Assembly: GCA_022841365.1 (NCBI GenBank)
Contig: JALHRP010000005.1
Span: 1 to 64,000 of the forward strand
Length of the DNA: 64,000 nt
Reading direction: 5' to 3'
DNA from: Chitinophagaceae bacterium
GTDB taxonomy: Bacteria > Bacteroidota > Bacteroidia > Chitinophagales > Chitinophagaceae
The notes under the pieces were generated by a model. That model ran no database searches. It was not told where the DNA came from and was given only the letters and a program-made list of their open reading frames with translations. The stretch's first letter is position 1; every line of letters begins with the position of its first letter. The translations under genes were made by a program, and so were the position numbers. Of the stretch, positions 10,501 to 18,177 are shown in pieces.

Positions 10501-10715
10501 CCGGGGTCAAATGATTTTGCAGGGTTGAATGTATTTGTAAACTGAACCCTTGAGTTGCTGCCCGTAACAGGGTTAGGATCAAGCATGACGTTCTGAAAAC
10601 TGTGCTGAAAAGGCAATGACTTTGTAACGGAAACATTGTTGCCTCTTGTTTGAGCAAAAATTTGAGCAATAAATAAGAGGAGGATGCTGAAAAGCAGCGA
10701 TTTTTTCTGTACCAT
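7542..10715 (-). CDS. Large secreted T9SS cargo protein
   Basis: A 1057-residue extracellular protein with an N-terminal signal peptide (residues 1-21, ending IFAQ) and a C-terminal type A T9SS sorting domain beginning GIYPNPVGNLLTITG (about 985) and ending GVYLLKVDDSNEVFKIIKQ. Residues 550-680 look like Ig-like/DUF11-type repeats with conserved aromatic and Cys positions. Residues 770-950 resemble a beta-helical region (LQPGAYQHIIVNENSTLILTAG). No catalytic motif was recognised, so surface structural or adhesive work is a guess. It is divergent from the lipoprotein at 10976 across 260 bp. Confidence 0.83.
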   Translation of the reverse strand: MVQKKSLLFSILLLFIAQIFAQTRGNNVSVTKSLPFQHSFQNVMLDPNPVTGSNSRVQFTNTFNPAKSFDPGLNTILNLIGGDVSIPGWLTDLNAGTSFFCSGVTPNISINGSIDVGGYYQVRSVGNANVDVNYPVQVTIQYPEANSFACGETIRISTGYTVLQPAANDKLRVKPPFVNQEIGPVINNLKFGATIGVDAYVGFGVSIPLVGEICSDKKYFNESVSFLLSPSLPTLPSLINFCERGFGLNATNATLLSCNWSALSPLLNLGQQTLDAYNANNNTAYTFAEFPDQHTVKIAPPDLPDGGPTIPEMEGTFKDVTGTELQYSSANGAKQLTVSGTKSFLSQMSFDLVSLLDYAGVPTSKSLGGGRGSIDVGDIAPTFTIDQNFNFQYNPVVHLQINLGAVMSYTVFNSNGTASHSGNGQFVQLTAGQYIDAIVPQSQTTALNASGGSSLSGTFSSQSAQEYYRSIKLAFGEIKMPGVIDETLLTDEVFKSKVGEKGIIDHSFNLALPNSITLPNFVLDPENPVIDVSYLKVEDVRNTGAGKRQVVYKTKLSNTGDVTLLNVQAVIDLAAAFATSKGYKVICINSNDFIVNGSFNGASNKNLLAAGNTLAVNQTKEIEFIVEVMPAVSGLTSSGCFEMVNYTVAAKATATSPIGTNITSDYNQCTMQTTGADITTTVDLGADVLSKLEDFTIYGWKGVVFDKQFNRSFGNAGSFADMIFENVSLQGSPSAVIVGDLHVKDRLRLLGESRVIVDYIQNTGTPIIANSKSSLTTTGAMSNNSGCVVSVPKPNLLKPANNSTHSVELMAGSTRTLQPGAYQHIIVNENSTLILTAGVYYFDTWKFMGNNAKVKYQLGGQTITIHVDKFQPLQRNNLQMIIDGQGKVSDVVIYSYGNQLSKFNNSLVQGIIYAPNAEVEFENNSRLEGACYADKVNFRTGATFKGVRYTIPLNVNEACRQPVANTRVIAPPMQEASVVNVQQQRGIYPNPVGNLLTITGLNSNRSSIITVYDTQGRVVKQFKLKGAVLQLYMQDLINGVYLLKVDDSNEVFKIIKQ

Positions 10716-10975
10716 TTTTTAGAGTTTTGGTTAAATCGGCTTTCCAATAAAAGAGAAGGAATTACAATACAGTAATAATACTGTTTTTTATGAAGATCAA
10801 AAACTTTTGTTGAACTTTTTAAAGAAGCGTGAACGGGTTTAACATGATCAATCAAGCTTTCAGTAAAGATCTTTTTCTTGCAGCTATTTACTCTTTATTT
10901 GTTAAATCTTTTGTGCTTTCAACGATTGGTATTTCCTTTGACTGTATATCTGTACATCCACAAAACCTCAGCATC

Positions 10976-12121
10976 ATGAAACAATATTTACCCATTCTCC
11001 TTTTTCTTATTTCTGTTTCAATAAGCGCCTGCAGGGGCGGCAGATACAGCACAAGAAGCGAAGAAAAAGATCTGGCCACACTCATCAAACGATTAAATAA
11101 AAAAGGGGGTGATGATAAGATCATTGCCGATCTGCAGGAAGTGTATGGCAGTGCGTATCAAAAATCTGCTCTTCGGTTAGAGAACTACCGTTATGATGCT
11201 GCTCCGCAAAAATGGGACAAGATCATCCCCGAACTCGAAGGATTGCAACGGATGTATGAAACCATCAGCCAGAGTGCTTATGCTTTACGAATGATCAAGC
11301 CAACCAATTATTATCCACGCCTGGTGGCAACAAAAGATTCTGCGGCTGCAGATTATTATCAATACGGCACGGAACAATTGCAGCAGAACCAACGGTTAAC
11401 AAACAAAGAAGCCTACTATGCTTTTGAACATGCAAACCGTTTTGTACCCAACTACCGTGATTCCAGACAGCGAATGAAAGAAGCATTTGAACGCAGCATT
11501 GTTCATGTACTCATCAACGAAGTGCAGTACGATGATTGGGGCAACAGCAACTGGAACTTTAACCAATACAATAACAACGACCGGATGCTGCACAACAATC
11601 TGATCCGTGATTTGGGCGGACAAACATCCACCAGCATACCTGCACGTTTTTACGATGCGTTTCAATTAAGACAGCAAAACAGACAACCCGATATTGTTAC
11701 AGATCTTGTATGGCGCAATCTCCGGTTTGATCAGCCAAGAGATTATACAAGATCGTATAACAGAAGCAAACAAATTGAAACAGGAAGAGATACAGCTAAC
11801 CGACCCATCTATACAACAGTAACAGCAACTGTTCATGTAACACAGCGTCAGTTGAATGCAGATGCAGAGATGAATGTGATTCTAACGGATGCTGTTGAAC
11901 GCACACAAATCGGCTGGGATCGCTTACCTGCGGAATACCGTTATACCTATGAATATGCAGATTATACCGGCGACAGAAGAGCACTGGATGCAAACGATCT
12001 TACACTCATCAACCGCAGCCGTAATCAGCAATTGCCTTCAAGGCAGGATGCGATGAATGAAATGATGCGAAGGGTTTATCAGGACATTGTGAACAGAGTA
12101 CGGAGTAAAGTGAATTGGTAA
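10976..12121 (+). CDS. Lipoprotein of unknown function
   Basis: The ATG at 10976 is chosen over the track start because it gives a textbook lipoprotein signal (MKQYLPILLFLISVSISAC). The mature part of about 360 residues is rich in Arg, Asn and Tyr. A helical, TPR-like first half (residues 40-170, including YYAFEHANRFVPNYRDS) precedes a beta-rich second half (TVTATVHVTQRQLNADAEM). It is likely periplasmic, attached to a membrane. I recognise no named family. Confidence 0.75.
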   Translation: MKQYLPILLFLISVSISACRGGRYSTRSEEKDLATLIKRLNKKGGDDKIIADLQEVYGSAYQKSALRLENYRYDAAPQKWDKIIPELEGLQRMYETISQSAYALRMIKPTNYYPRLVATKDSAAADYYQYGTEQLQQNQRLTNKEAYYAFEHANRFVPNYRDSRQRMKEAFERSIVHVLINEVQYDDWGNSNWNFNQYNNNDRMLHNNLIRDLGGQTSTSIPARFYDAFQLRQQNRQPDIVTDLVWRNLRFDQPRDYTRSYNRSKQIETGRDTANRPIYTTVTATVHVTQRQLNADAEMNVILTDAVERTQIGWDRLPAEYRYTYEYADYTGDRRALDANDLTLINRSRNQQLPSRQDAMNEMMRRVYQDIVNRVRSKVNW

Positions 12122-12195
12122 TGAGTAAGCAAATAGAACGGTATCGTTGCTCGGAAACAATGAAGGAACGTTTTTTCAAACAGATTTAAGATTGT

Positions 12196-12423
12196 TTAAA
12201 GCGCATCAAACTCTTTTCTTTTGTTATCGAACCATTCTCTCATGGCTTCCGGAGTTTTCATCAGCTCCTGCATCTTGTTCATTGCTTCCAGATGAGGCTG
12301 GTCGCCTTGTTGAAACATTTCCATGGCGTGTTTTTTACTTTGGTCGGCAATTGATTCAAATGTGTCTGCATGAAATTCCAGATTACATGCGCCGCCGAGT
12401 TGTTTACATGTCATTGTTTTCAT
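12196..12423 (-). CDS. DUF1059-like small protein
   Basis: A 75-residue cytosolic protein starting MKTMTCKQLGGACNLEFHADTF. The Cys-x(6)-Cys pattern and the following acidic helix are typical of DUF1059-like stress-associated small proteins. Helices with several Met residues (NKMQELMKTPEAM) make up the rest. It stands alone between a lipoprotein gene and a methyltransferase. Role unknown. Confidence 0.75.
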   Translation of the reverse strand: MKTMTCKQLGGACNLEFHADTFESIADQSKKHAMEMFQQGDQPHLEAMNKMQELMKTPEAMREWFDNKRKEFDAL

Positions 12424-12508
12424 TGTTGTAAGTTTTAAGGATGAATATATAGTGAAATACTTCTTTGCCGGGGTGCAGGTTACAGTATCAGCACTGAACC
12501 TGTCGCTT

Positions 12509-13324
12509 TTATTTTACTCCTGCGCCTATCACAAATTCTCCCGGTACAGCATATCCGTTTCCGGTTTTATATTGTTCAACTGAAGCAAGGTATTCTTCAC
12601 ACACTTCCTTTTGCACAGCTTCAGAAAATTTAAAATAAGCTAATGCCACAGGTCCGCCTTCAAATGCAGCTGCACATGCAGCCGCAGCAGTATCATAATG
12701 TAAAAAGGCCTTTATTGTTTTGATTTGAATAGTTGAAAAACCTGCTAACTCAATCGTTTTTTCCAGCACTCCGTCATTGCCCAGGTTAAAGAACATTGGG
12801 CACACTTCAGATGAAACACGTTTATCAACAATCTCAAAAATTGCGGCCCATCCGCAATGTGCTCTCTTTCCCCAAACAGCGCTCACACTGCGTCCCCCTT
12901 TTTTCAACACACGGTACATTTCTTTCAATGCATTCAACGGACCGGGAGCATACATTAAACCAAGTGCACAAATGGCTACATCATAAGTTTCATCCGGTAT
13001 GTTTAACTCTTCAGCATCCATTCGTTGAAAGGTTATATTGCTGAGATTGTTTTGTGTGGATGTGTGAGTAGCTAACTCAATCATTTTGTCTGACAGATCG
13101 GTGCCCAGAACAAAACCCTCATTTCCTGTTTCTGCTGCTGCACGAAAACCTGCTAGACCAGTGCCGCAGGCAATATCAAGAATATGTTCTCCCTGTTGAA
13201 TGGCAGCAAGTTCAAATAAGCAATCATGTGCTGGTTTCAGTTGCTGTTGCCATGCATGTTCGTAAGCAGATGCGGCTTTATCCCATCCATATCGTTGCAC
13301 CCGTCTTTGTAAACCCGGTTCCAT
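12509..13324 (-). CDS. Class I SAM-dependent methyltransferase (UbiE-like)
   Basis: Cytosolic methyltransferase with the Rossmann motif I LDIACGTGLAG at about residue 50. An acidic motif II (GTDLSDKMIELA) and the post-motif DVAICALGLMYAPGP follow, as in Methyltransf_11/25 families. The substrate cannot be told; UbiE/menaquinone-type and small-molecule methylases share this layout. Its ATG at 13324 lies 3 bp past the osmC stop, so the two genes form an operon with OsmC first. Confidence 0.83.
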   Translation of the reverse strand: MEPGLQRRVQRYGWDKAASAYEHAWQQQLKPAHDCLFELAAIQQGEHILDIACGTGLAGFRAAAETGNEGFVLGTDLSDKMIELATHTSTQNNLSNITFQRMDAEELNIPDETYDVAICALGLMYAPGPLNALKEMYRVLKKGGRSVSAVWGKRAHCGWAAIFEIVDKRVSSEVCPMFFNLGNDGVLEKTIELAGFSTIQIKTIKAFLHYDTAAAACAAAFEGGPVALAYFKFSEAVQKEVCEEYLASVEQYKTGNGYAVPGEFVIGAGVK

Positions 13325-13327
13325 ACA

Positions 13328-13855
13328 TTAATGCGTTTTAGTTGAAATAATATTGATTGTTCGTACACAGGTTTGCGCTCTTGTAAACACATCAAGGTAT
13401 GGACTGTGTTGATCTCCTTTATCGAGCATCTGCATAATTTTTTCTTCCGGCTCATCGCTTTCGATGTTGATTTTATACCGCACTTCAAGATAACCCGGAT
13501 AAACATGTTGATCTGCTGTGCCCAGCAATGCACCATCATCATAATCGGCTTCTACTTCAACTTCAAGCGATTGAACGTTGATATTTAATTCTGCAGCCTT
13601 CATCATATATCCAATGGCCAAACAGGAACCAAGAGCCGCTCTTCCATATACACCGGGTGTTGGTGCGGTATTGTTCCCGCCAATTCCTTCGGGCATATCA
13701 ACCATAAACTTCCAGTTGCCTTCGGTGATCTCGCAGCTAAGTCCGTTTACGATACGTGCTTTTGATAAGCCCGTACCTCTGCCCATAGATGGTTTAAGTG
13801 TAAAAGCTTTTTTGCAGCGTTCAAGTGCGGTTTTAATTTTTTCTGATGCTGACAT
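13328..13855 (-). CDS. OsmC family peroxiredoxin-like protein
   Basis: OsmC/Ohr-fold protein of about 175 residues, usually a thiol-dependent hydroperoxide reductase. The ATG at 13855 (MSASEKIK) is preferred over the upstream one, which adds a non-conserved 13 residues. The first Cys-bearing helix is seen in GRAALGSCLAIGYMMKAAEL and the second Cys in FTRAQTCVRTINII, the spacing expected for OsmC. The C-terminal half is typical (VEVEADYDDGALLG). First gene of a two-gene operon with the methyltransferase. Confidence 0.85.
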   Translation of the reverse strand: MSASEKIKTALERCKKAFTLKPSMGRGTGLSKARIVNGLSCEITEGNWKFMVDMPEGIGGNNTAPTPGVYGRAALGSCLAIGYMMKAAELNINVQSLEVEVEADYDDGALLGTADQHVYPGYLEVRYKINIESDEPEEKIMQMLDKGDQHSPYLDVFTRAQTCVRTINIISTKTH

Positions 13856-13950
13856 GGCGAAGTGTTTAATTGAAGCATACAAATGATCAGGCAATCGTTC
13901 TCTCTTAAAGATACTTCAATTGCAGAACATGATAACCGGGAAGTAGATGG

Positions 13951-14406
13951 TTAATCCTGTTCCTCTTCGCCCTTAAAACTATAGATGGCAATAGCGCCGC
14001 CATTACCATACATGAGGTTTCCGCCAAAAGGTCCTTTAATGATTTTGATAAGAGCAATGTCTGCAGGATTGATCATGTTCAGAAACGAAAACTGAACAGG
14101 TATTTCATCAAAATAAACCGTAGCCCTTTGATTACGGATAAAAGGAATGGCAACCCCTGTTGCTGAAGTATATACATCGAGCCCGGCAATACGACCCTGC
14201 AGCCAGTACAGGATATTACTGTAACCTTGAACCGTGTTGATGTTATCTGTTAAATCAAAAATTGTTCCGTGAGCTGTTTTAAACAGACTGCTGCAATACG
14301 CTTCATTGAGGCGTTCTTCCTTTGTAATTTGTTTTTTGATGCTGTATTGTGCTTTTGCAAGAGAGGCTGCGACTACAAACAGCAGGAATATGATCTGCTT
14401 TTTCAT
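13951..14406 (-). CDS. Secreted TonB-plug-like domain protein
   Basis: The ATG at 14406 gives a signal peptide (MKKQIIFLLFVVAASLAKAQ). The mature part of about 130 residues resembles only the plug domain of TonB-dependent receptors (LQGRIAGLDVYTSATGVAIPF, then PADIALIKIIKGPFGGNL), with no barrel after it. Such stand-alone plug modules occur in Bacteroidota, often with carboxypeptidase-like domains, and may interact with or regulate the outer membrane. No barrel partner is adjacent. Confidence 0.72.
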   Translation of the reverse strand: MKKQIIFLLFVVAASLAKAQYSIKKQITKEERLNEAYCSSLFKTAHGTIFDLTDNINTVQGYSNILYWLQGRIAGLDVYTSATGVAIPFIRNQRATVYFDEIPVQFSFLNMINPADIALIKIIKGPFGGNLMYGNGGAIAIYSFKGEEEQD

Positions 14407-14597
14407 AACACACAATTTTGCTTTCCATAAGTTACGAAATACTGCTGTTAGCAGAGCGTTAAAGAAATTGATTGCAGACTGTTTTAAAGAAGAAATGACA
14501 GGAGCCTTACATAAAAGCCTCCAATAAAAGAACAGAACACGTCACAGGATTATCCGATAGTTTGCCGTACTAAGCTTGTTTTCTTAAGCAAGGAATT

Positions 14598-15443
14598 TTA
14601 TTTTAAACGCAGCCCCATTTCGTATTGTTTAATAAAGATGTGCATCCCCAGATCCGTTAAAAAGCTTGTTGTGTTTGTAGAAGCGCTGTCAATATTTGTT
14701 ACAGAAAATTCATTGCCATACTTGGAGGACAGATGGAATATTAATTGTCGCCCGATTCCTTTGTTTCTGTAAGCTCTGTCAACAGCAAGCTGAAGTATCC
14801 GTTTCGTATCAGGATTAAAAATGATGTAGCCCAGTAATTCTTCACCCGCATAGATTCCTGAAGCAAAAAGATAATCTTTTAGTTTTTCAACAGCTGTAAT
14901 TGAATTTTGCCACGAAGGTTGTATGTCCCAAAAGGACTGAAGTTGTTGCCAGTTATATGTTTTCAAGTCCCGGATTTCATAGTCATGTGTTGTACTATTA
15001 CCATTTACTAAACCCTTGAAACAGTTTAATTCCCTGATAAGTTGAAAACCTGTGTTTCTGTATGTTTTAATTGCAGCATCATTTGTGGTAATCACTTCAA
15101 GTACAACGTTGTTCATCTCATGTTTCTTGAAAACAGTCAAAGCGTAGTCGTACAACTTTGCGGTTATTTTATTTCCTCTTTTGGCCGGGATTACACCCGT
15201 TCCTGCATTATAAACTGTTTTCTGGTTGTTAAGAATGCCATACCCGTGAAGAATGAACCCAATCAACTCATCCTCCTCGAACGCACCCACGGATAACTCT
15301 AACACGATACTTTCACTTATCATTTTAGTTTCTAATTGTTCTTTAGTGAGACTAAATGGAATGATATAGTCAGAAAATGACAGATTGAAAACCGCTGCAA
15401 TTTTTTCAATTGAGCAGGATTCTAAAGTTTGTATTGAGGTCAT
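14598..15443 (-). CDS. GNAT N-acetyltransferase, tandem domains
   Basis: A 281-residue cytosolic acetyltransferase with two GNAT folds. The first (residues 1-145) has the acetyl-CoA loop region in GVIPAKRGNKITAKLYDYAL. The second (150-281) has its counterpart in AVDRAYRNKGIGRQLIFHL, a good Q/RxxGxG/A match. The second copy looks the more canonical catalytic domain. The substrate is unknown. The 128-bp and 182-bp flanks are non-coding with nothing recognised. Confidence 0.83.
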   Translation of the reverse strand: MTSIQTLESCSIEKIAAVFNLSFSDYIIPFSLTKEQLETKMISESIVLELSVGAFEEDELIGFILHGYGILNNQKTVYNAGTGVIPAKRGNKITAKLYDYALTVFKKHEMNNVVLEVITTNDAAIKTYRNTGFQLIRELNCFKGLVNGNSTTHDYEIRDLKTYNWQQLQSFWDIQPSWQNSITAVEKLKDYLFASGIYAGEELLGYIIFNPDTKRILQLAVDRAYRNKGIGRQLIFHLSSKYGNEFSVTNIDSASTNTTSFLTDLGMHIFIKQYEMGLRLK

Positions 15444-15571
15444 AGATCCAATGTAGAGGTTTAAAGATACGCAGCTTAAAAAATGAATAGCGTATACGGC
15501 AGGTTAAAAGATACAACGATGGCGTTTTTTTAGGTAGTTTAACAAAGGCGGAACAATGTTATAAAAGTGAA

Positions 15572-15928
15572 TTAAGTCATTTTCCTAAAGTAAAACCAAA
15601 TTACCATTGTCACAATGGTTGGTATAATTAGAGAAGTACAACTCCACATAACGTTAAACTTGAGCAAAATGAGTTGAGTCGAAATGATAAGTAGAGAGTA
15701 TGAAACAACGGCCCATTTTTTCATTAACCATATTCCGGCCAGACTAACCCAAATCAACAATGACGAAAGCAGTAAGAAATTTTTATACCATTGTCCAACC
15801 ATGTATGCATGTTCGGTTGTCCAAAGTAAAAGGACAGGAATTGTAGCAAAAAAACCTAAAATACAAGCAGTATAAATAAGTGAAGGTGTAGTAGCCCGAC
15901 TTTTTTTAGTCTCTTTATCTACTCTCAT
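15572..15928 (-). CDS. Small four-helix membrane protein, unknown
   Basis: A 118-residue hydrophobic protein with a basic, Thr/Ser-rich N-terminus and four predicted transmembrane helices (around residues 20-38, 46-66, 70-88 and 93-112). No family is recognised. Codon pattern and length are compatible with a real gene, but there is no homology anchor. Confidence 0.55.
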   Translation of the reverse strand: MRVDKETKKSRATTPSLIYTACILGFFATIPVLLLWTTEHAYMVGQWYKNFLLLSSLLIWVSLAGIWLMKKWAVVSYSLLIISTQLILLKFNVMWSCTSLIIPTIVTMVIWFYFRKMT

Positions 15929-16024
15929 GCTTTTATTATCTTTATTTATCTTCTGGTTCTTGCACGAACTGACAAGAAAAATACCAACATAGGCGGAATA
16001 AACCTCATTTTGTATGAAGGCCTT

Positions 16025-16222
16025 TTATTTATTAGTCTTAACGTAAAGCACAATGTAATTAATTGTATACCCCGTTATAATTAAGAACATTATGATGCGA
16101 AGAAACTTTGTAATATTTTCTTCTGTGCTATAAACTGAATAAGCAAATAAGGAGATTAAAATGAAACCAATAACCGACTTCAATAAGTACGTTCTTTTTT
16201 TTGAAACAGGAAACAAACTCAT
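16025..16222 (-). CDS. Small two-helix membrane protein, unknown
   Basis: A 65-residue protein with a basic start (MSLFPVSKKRTYLLK) and two hydrophobic helices (residues 14-30 and 40-60). It lies on the same strand as, and close to, the preceding small membrane protein. It is AT-rich with no recognised family. It could be a real small membrane gene or a chance ORF. Confidence 0.42.
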   Translation of the reverse strand: MSLFPVSKKRTYLLKSVIGFILISLFAYSVYSTEENITKFLRIIMFLIITGYTINYIVLYVKTNK

Positions 16223-16315
16223 AGCTCTTTACAATTTTATTTATCGGTTGAAGTCCTCGCTAACTGAAAGTACATTATGGTAAATTTAGTATAAGAATTC
16301 GATGTTTTTAATATT

Positions 16316-16379
16316 GTTCTGATGACAGGCATAACAAGGCAGCACTATTTTTCTGCGCCTCATTCTTACGCTATATGGG
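16316..16379. repeat. About 64-bp direct repeat, copy 1
   Basis: This segment, ending in CTCATTCTTACGCTATATGGG, recurs as copy 2 at 17008-17073. The last 39 bp differ by two substitutions and one inserted base; the first 25 bp are looser. The two copies bracket the beta-barrel gene at 16386-16916 and may mark the outer edge of the island. Confidence 0.6.
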
Positions 16380-16385
16380 TCAGCA

Positions 16386-16916
16386 TCAATACAGCTTCAC
16401 ACCTAAAGTAAAACTAATAGATGTAAAGTTTTGTTTTGCTCTCACTTCCCGTTTCAACACATTGATGTAAGAAATTTTGGCGCTTAACTTTTGATTATTC
16501 GAAAAATAAAAGCCCACTGATGGTTTCAGTCCTAAAAGCGTTTGTGTGCCAACAAAACTTGGACCGGCAACAAACGAAAAGTAAACATTGCGTATGGGAT
16601 GTACTGATACTCCTGCAAAAATATTTACCATGCCGCCCACCGTTTCTATAGCAGTCCCGTCAGCATTTGCTCTATACACTTTATCATCCACGAGATATGC
16701 ATCGGCAGTTAATTCAACAGTTGGTCTTACGATGGATGCCTGCCGAAAGAACATTTGCAAACCCAGCCCCATTCCCGAAGGGTTGTTGCCTTTTGTTACA
16801 TCAGAAAGAGTATGGTTGTATTGTCCCTGCAGGTAAAGCGACTTTTTGCGTTCTTTCTGTGCAAGTGCCTGAGTGAAGATGATGCACAAAAAAAATGTAG
16901 TTATAAGTTTTTGCAT
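16386..16916 (-). CDS. Outer-membrane beta-barrel-like protein
   Basis: A 176-residue exported protein with a signal peptide (MQKLITTFFLCIIFTQALAQ). The mature part is made of amphipathic beta strands alternating with turns (SLYLQGQYNHTL, VYFSFVAGPSFVG, FTSISFTLGVKLY), and the aromatic/hydrophobic C-terminus is typical of small 8-stranded barrels. No specific family is recognised. It is bracketed by the 64-bp direct repeat and is oriented like the cassettes, but clear cassette ends were not found around it. Confidence 0.65.
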   Translation of the reverse strand: MQKLITTFFLCIIFTQALAQKERKKSLYLQGQYNHTLSDVTKGNNPSGMGLGLQMFFRQASIVRPTVELTADAYLVDDKVYRANADGTAIETVGGMVNIFAGVSVHPIRNVYFSFVAGPSFVGTQTLLGLKPSVGFYFSNNQKLSAKISYINVLKREVRAKQNFTSISFTLGVKLY

Positions 16917-17007
16917 GGTTAGTTTTTTTAGTCATCGGTTGCTGTCAGCACCAATCAAATGTACTTGATTGTAAAAATAATATATGAAACCGATGCAAAC
17001 AATAAGG

Positions 17008-17073
17008 CTTCTGATTGCAAGGCACAAGAAGCCAGCGCTATTTTTCCTGCGCCTCATTCTTGCGCTATATGGG
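17008..17073. repeat. About 66-bp direct repeat, copy 2
   Basis: Second copy of the repeat at 16316-16379. It contains AGCGC and GCGCT arms about 25 bp apart and so could form a small hairpin. It lies between the beta-barrel gene and the first attC-like site. Confidence 0.6.
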
Positions 17074-17123
17074 ATTTTTTTTCGGTTGGTCAAAAGACAC
17101 AACCTCGGCGTGCTTTTTTATGA

Positions 17124-17319
17124 ACACCAACCAAGGCGAAGCGGGGCAATTGTTTTACGTCGCCCCTGGCGACGAATACTGAACTGTGGTATTAAAGATA
17201 AAATTTTATTCAAAAGCCTAATAGATAAATGTCAGCCGGTACAGAAGCTAAATAGAATTACAGGTGATGACCGACGCTTTGCGTCGCCCCCTGCTGCCGC
17301 AAAACTGCCTGTTGTGTGT
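17124..17319. repeat. attC-like inter-cassette site A
   Basis: Long structured site at the far end of the cassette row. The right core is GTTGTGTGT (17311-17319), the start of the lipoprotein cassette. The left side holds ACACCAAC and a G-rich arm. The interior contains two small hairpins: CGTCGCCCC/TGGCGACG and CGACGC-TTT-GCGTCG. Its central part of about 155 bp is nearly identical to that of site C. The left arm is degenerate, and the row may have decayed here. The ORF predicted across it (16984-17343) is rejected. Together with the flanks described above it accounts for the 415-bp gap. Confidence 0.68.
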
Positions 17320-17331
17320 TCGTGCTTCTTG

Positions 17332-17766
17332 TCAAAAGAGTAACTCAACTAATTCCTCGTCATATTTAAAATTTGTTACCGTCCAACCACTGGATGCCTT
17401 ATATAGTGTAAAGTCAAACTTTAAATAGTATTTGTCAAACTTGAGAATGTAAAAACGCTTAGCAATAAAATCTTTAATTTTTCTTTCTGTGATAAACTCG
17501 TAAGAAAGCATTTTTCCGTACGCTGGAAAGTAATTGTCCATTTGGTTGTCAATTGTCACTTGTAAGGTGTCAATTGAAGATGGAGTCATAACTGTATTTT
17601 GTTTGAGAAGCTGCAAAGCCTCATGTGTCTTGCCTTCAGAAAATAATTTCATAAAGGTGTCGCAAACTTTGTCAAGACGTTGTTTGTCTTTATCGACGGT
17701 TTGATTTTTTTGTCCGCAAGAAGTAAGAGTGAGTAAAAGAAAAGCAACAGTCAAAAAATTTGTCAT
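17332..17766 (-). CDS. Cassette-borne lipoprotein, unknown
   Basis: The ATG at 17766 gives a lipoprotein signal (MTNFLTVAFLLLTLTSCGQ); the longer track start adds an implausible N-terminus. The mature part of about 125 residues resembles small periplasmic folds of the DUF4878/NTF2-like kind: a helical start (DKVCDTFMKLFSEGKTHEALQLL), then strands ending SSGWTVTNFKYDEELVELLF. It is the only gene of a cassette bounded by the perfect 9-bp inverted repeat GTTGTGTGT (17311) / ACACACAAC (17823-17831). The family is not certain. Confidence 0.68.
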   Translation of the reverse strand: MTNFLTVAFLLLTLTSCGQKNQTVDKDKQRLDKVCDTFMKLFSEGKTHEALQLLKQNTVMTPSSIDTLQVTIDNQMDNYFPAYGKMLSYEFITERKIKDFIAKRFYILKFDKYYLKFDFTLYKASSGWTVTNFKYDEELVELLF

Positions 17767-17822
17767 AAGTGTCGATTTGATTAAGTCGTTGTTGAATTCA
17801 AGGATAGTGTCGCCATTGCATG

Positions 17823-18027
17823 ACACACAACGAACAGGTATTGCCGAAGTGCAGGAAATAGAATTCCGTCCGCCCGGCTAACTGCTGCTGAATAAAGATA
17901 AAAAAGTTGATGATAAGAACTACAGCTAAATTACTAACGTCAAGCTGGATATGAAGCTAAATTGAAAAACAGAAGTTGAAACACGGCTTCCGTCAGCCTG
18001 CATTTTGGCAATACCCATGTTGTACGT
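17823..18027. repeat. attC-like inter-cassette site B
   Basis: Site between the lipoprotein cassette (ending ACACACAAC, 17823-17831) and the methyltransferase-operon cassette (starting GTTGTACGT, 18019-18027). Inner arms pair over about 20 bp with three mismatches: GGTATTGCCGAAGTGCAGG at 17837-17855 against CCTGCATTTTGGCAATACC at 17997-18015. The AT-rich interior holds the AAAGATA and AAGCTAAAT words shared with the other sites. Confidence 0.78.
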
Positions 18028-18085
18028 TCGCCCTTCTTCGTGGTCATCTACAATGTGGGGCTGTGTCGCACCTTAGAGTGTTGCC

Positions 18086-18174
18086 TGTGCGTTGGCACAA
18101 GGCAGGCTCTTTTGCAAGGTTAGCTTTTGTGTGTCGGCTTTGTGTGCCTTGCAAATGTGCCTGACTTGGTGTGT
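18086..18174. repeat. 89-bp direct repeat, copy 1 (downstream of operon)
   Basis: Matches 23692-23780 at 86 of 89 positions. It is also internally palindromic: CAGGCTCTTTTGCAAGG near the left pairs with CCTTGCAAATGTGCCTG near the right. This copy lies a few bases past the methyltransferase stop; copy 2 lies upstream of the operon's first gene. Confidence 0.85.
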
Positions 18175-18177
18175 CGG

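Noticed and set aside
16984-17343. 119-residue plus-strand ORF
   Set aside because: It reads through the direct repeat and attC-like site A, and its second half recurs in the ORF at 23656-24039 over site C. It is a translated repeat, not a gene.
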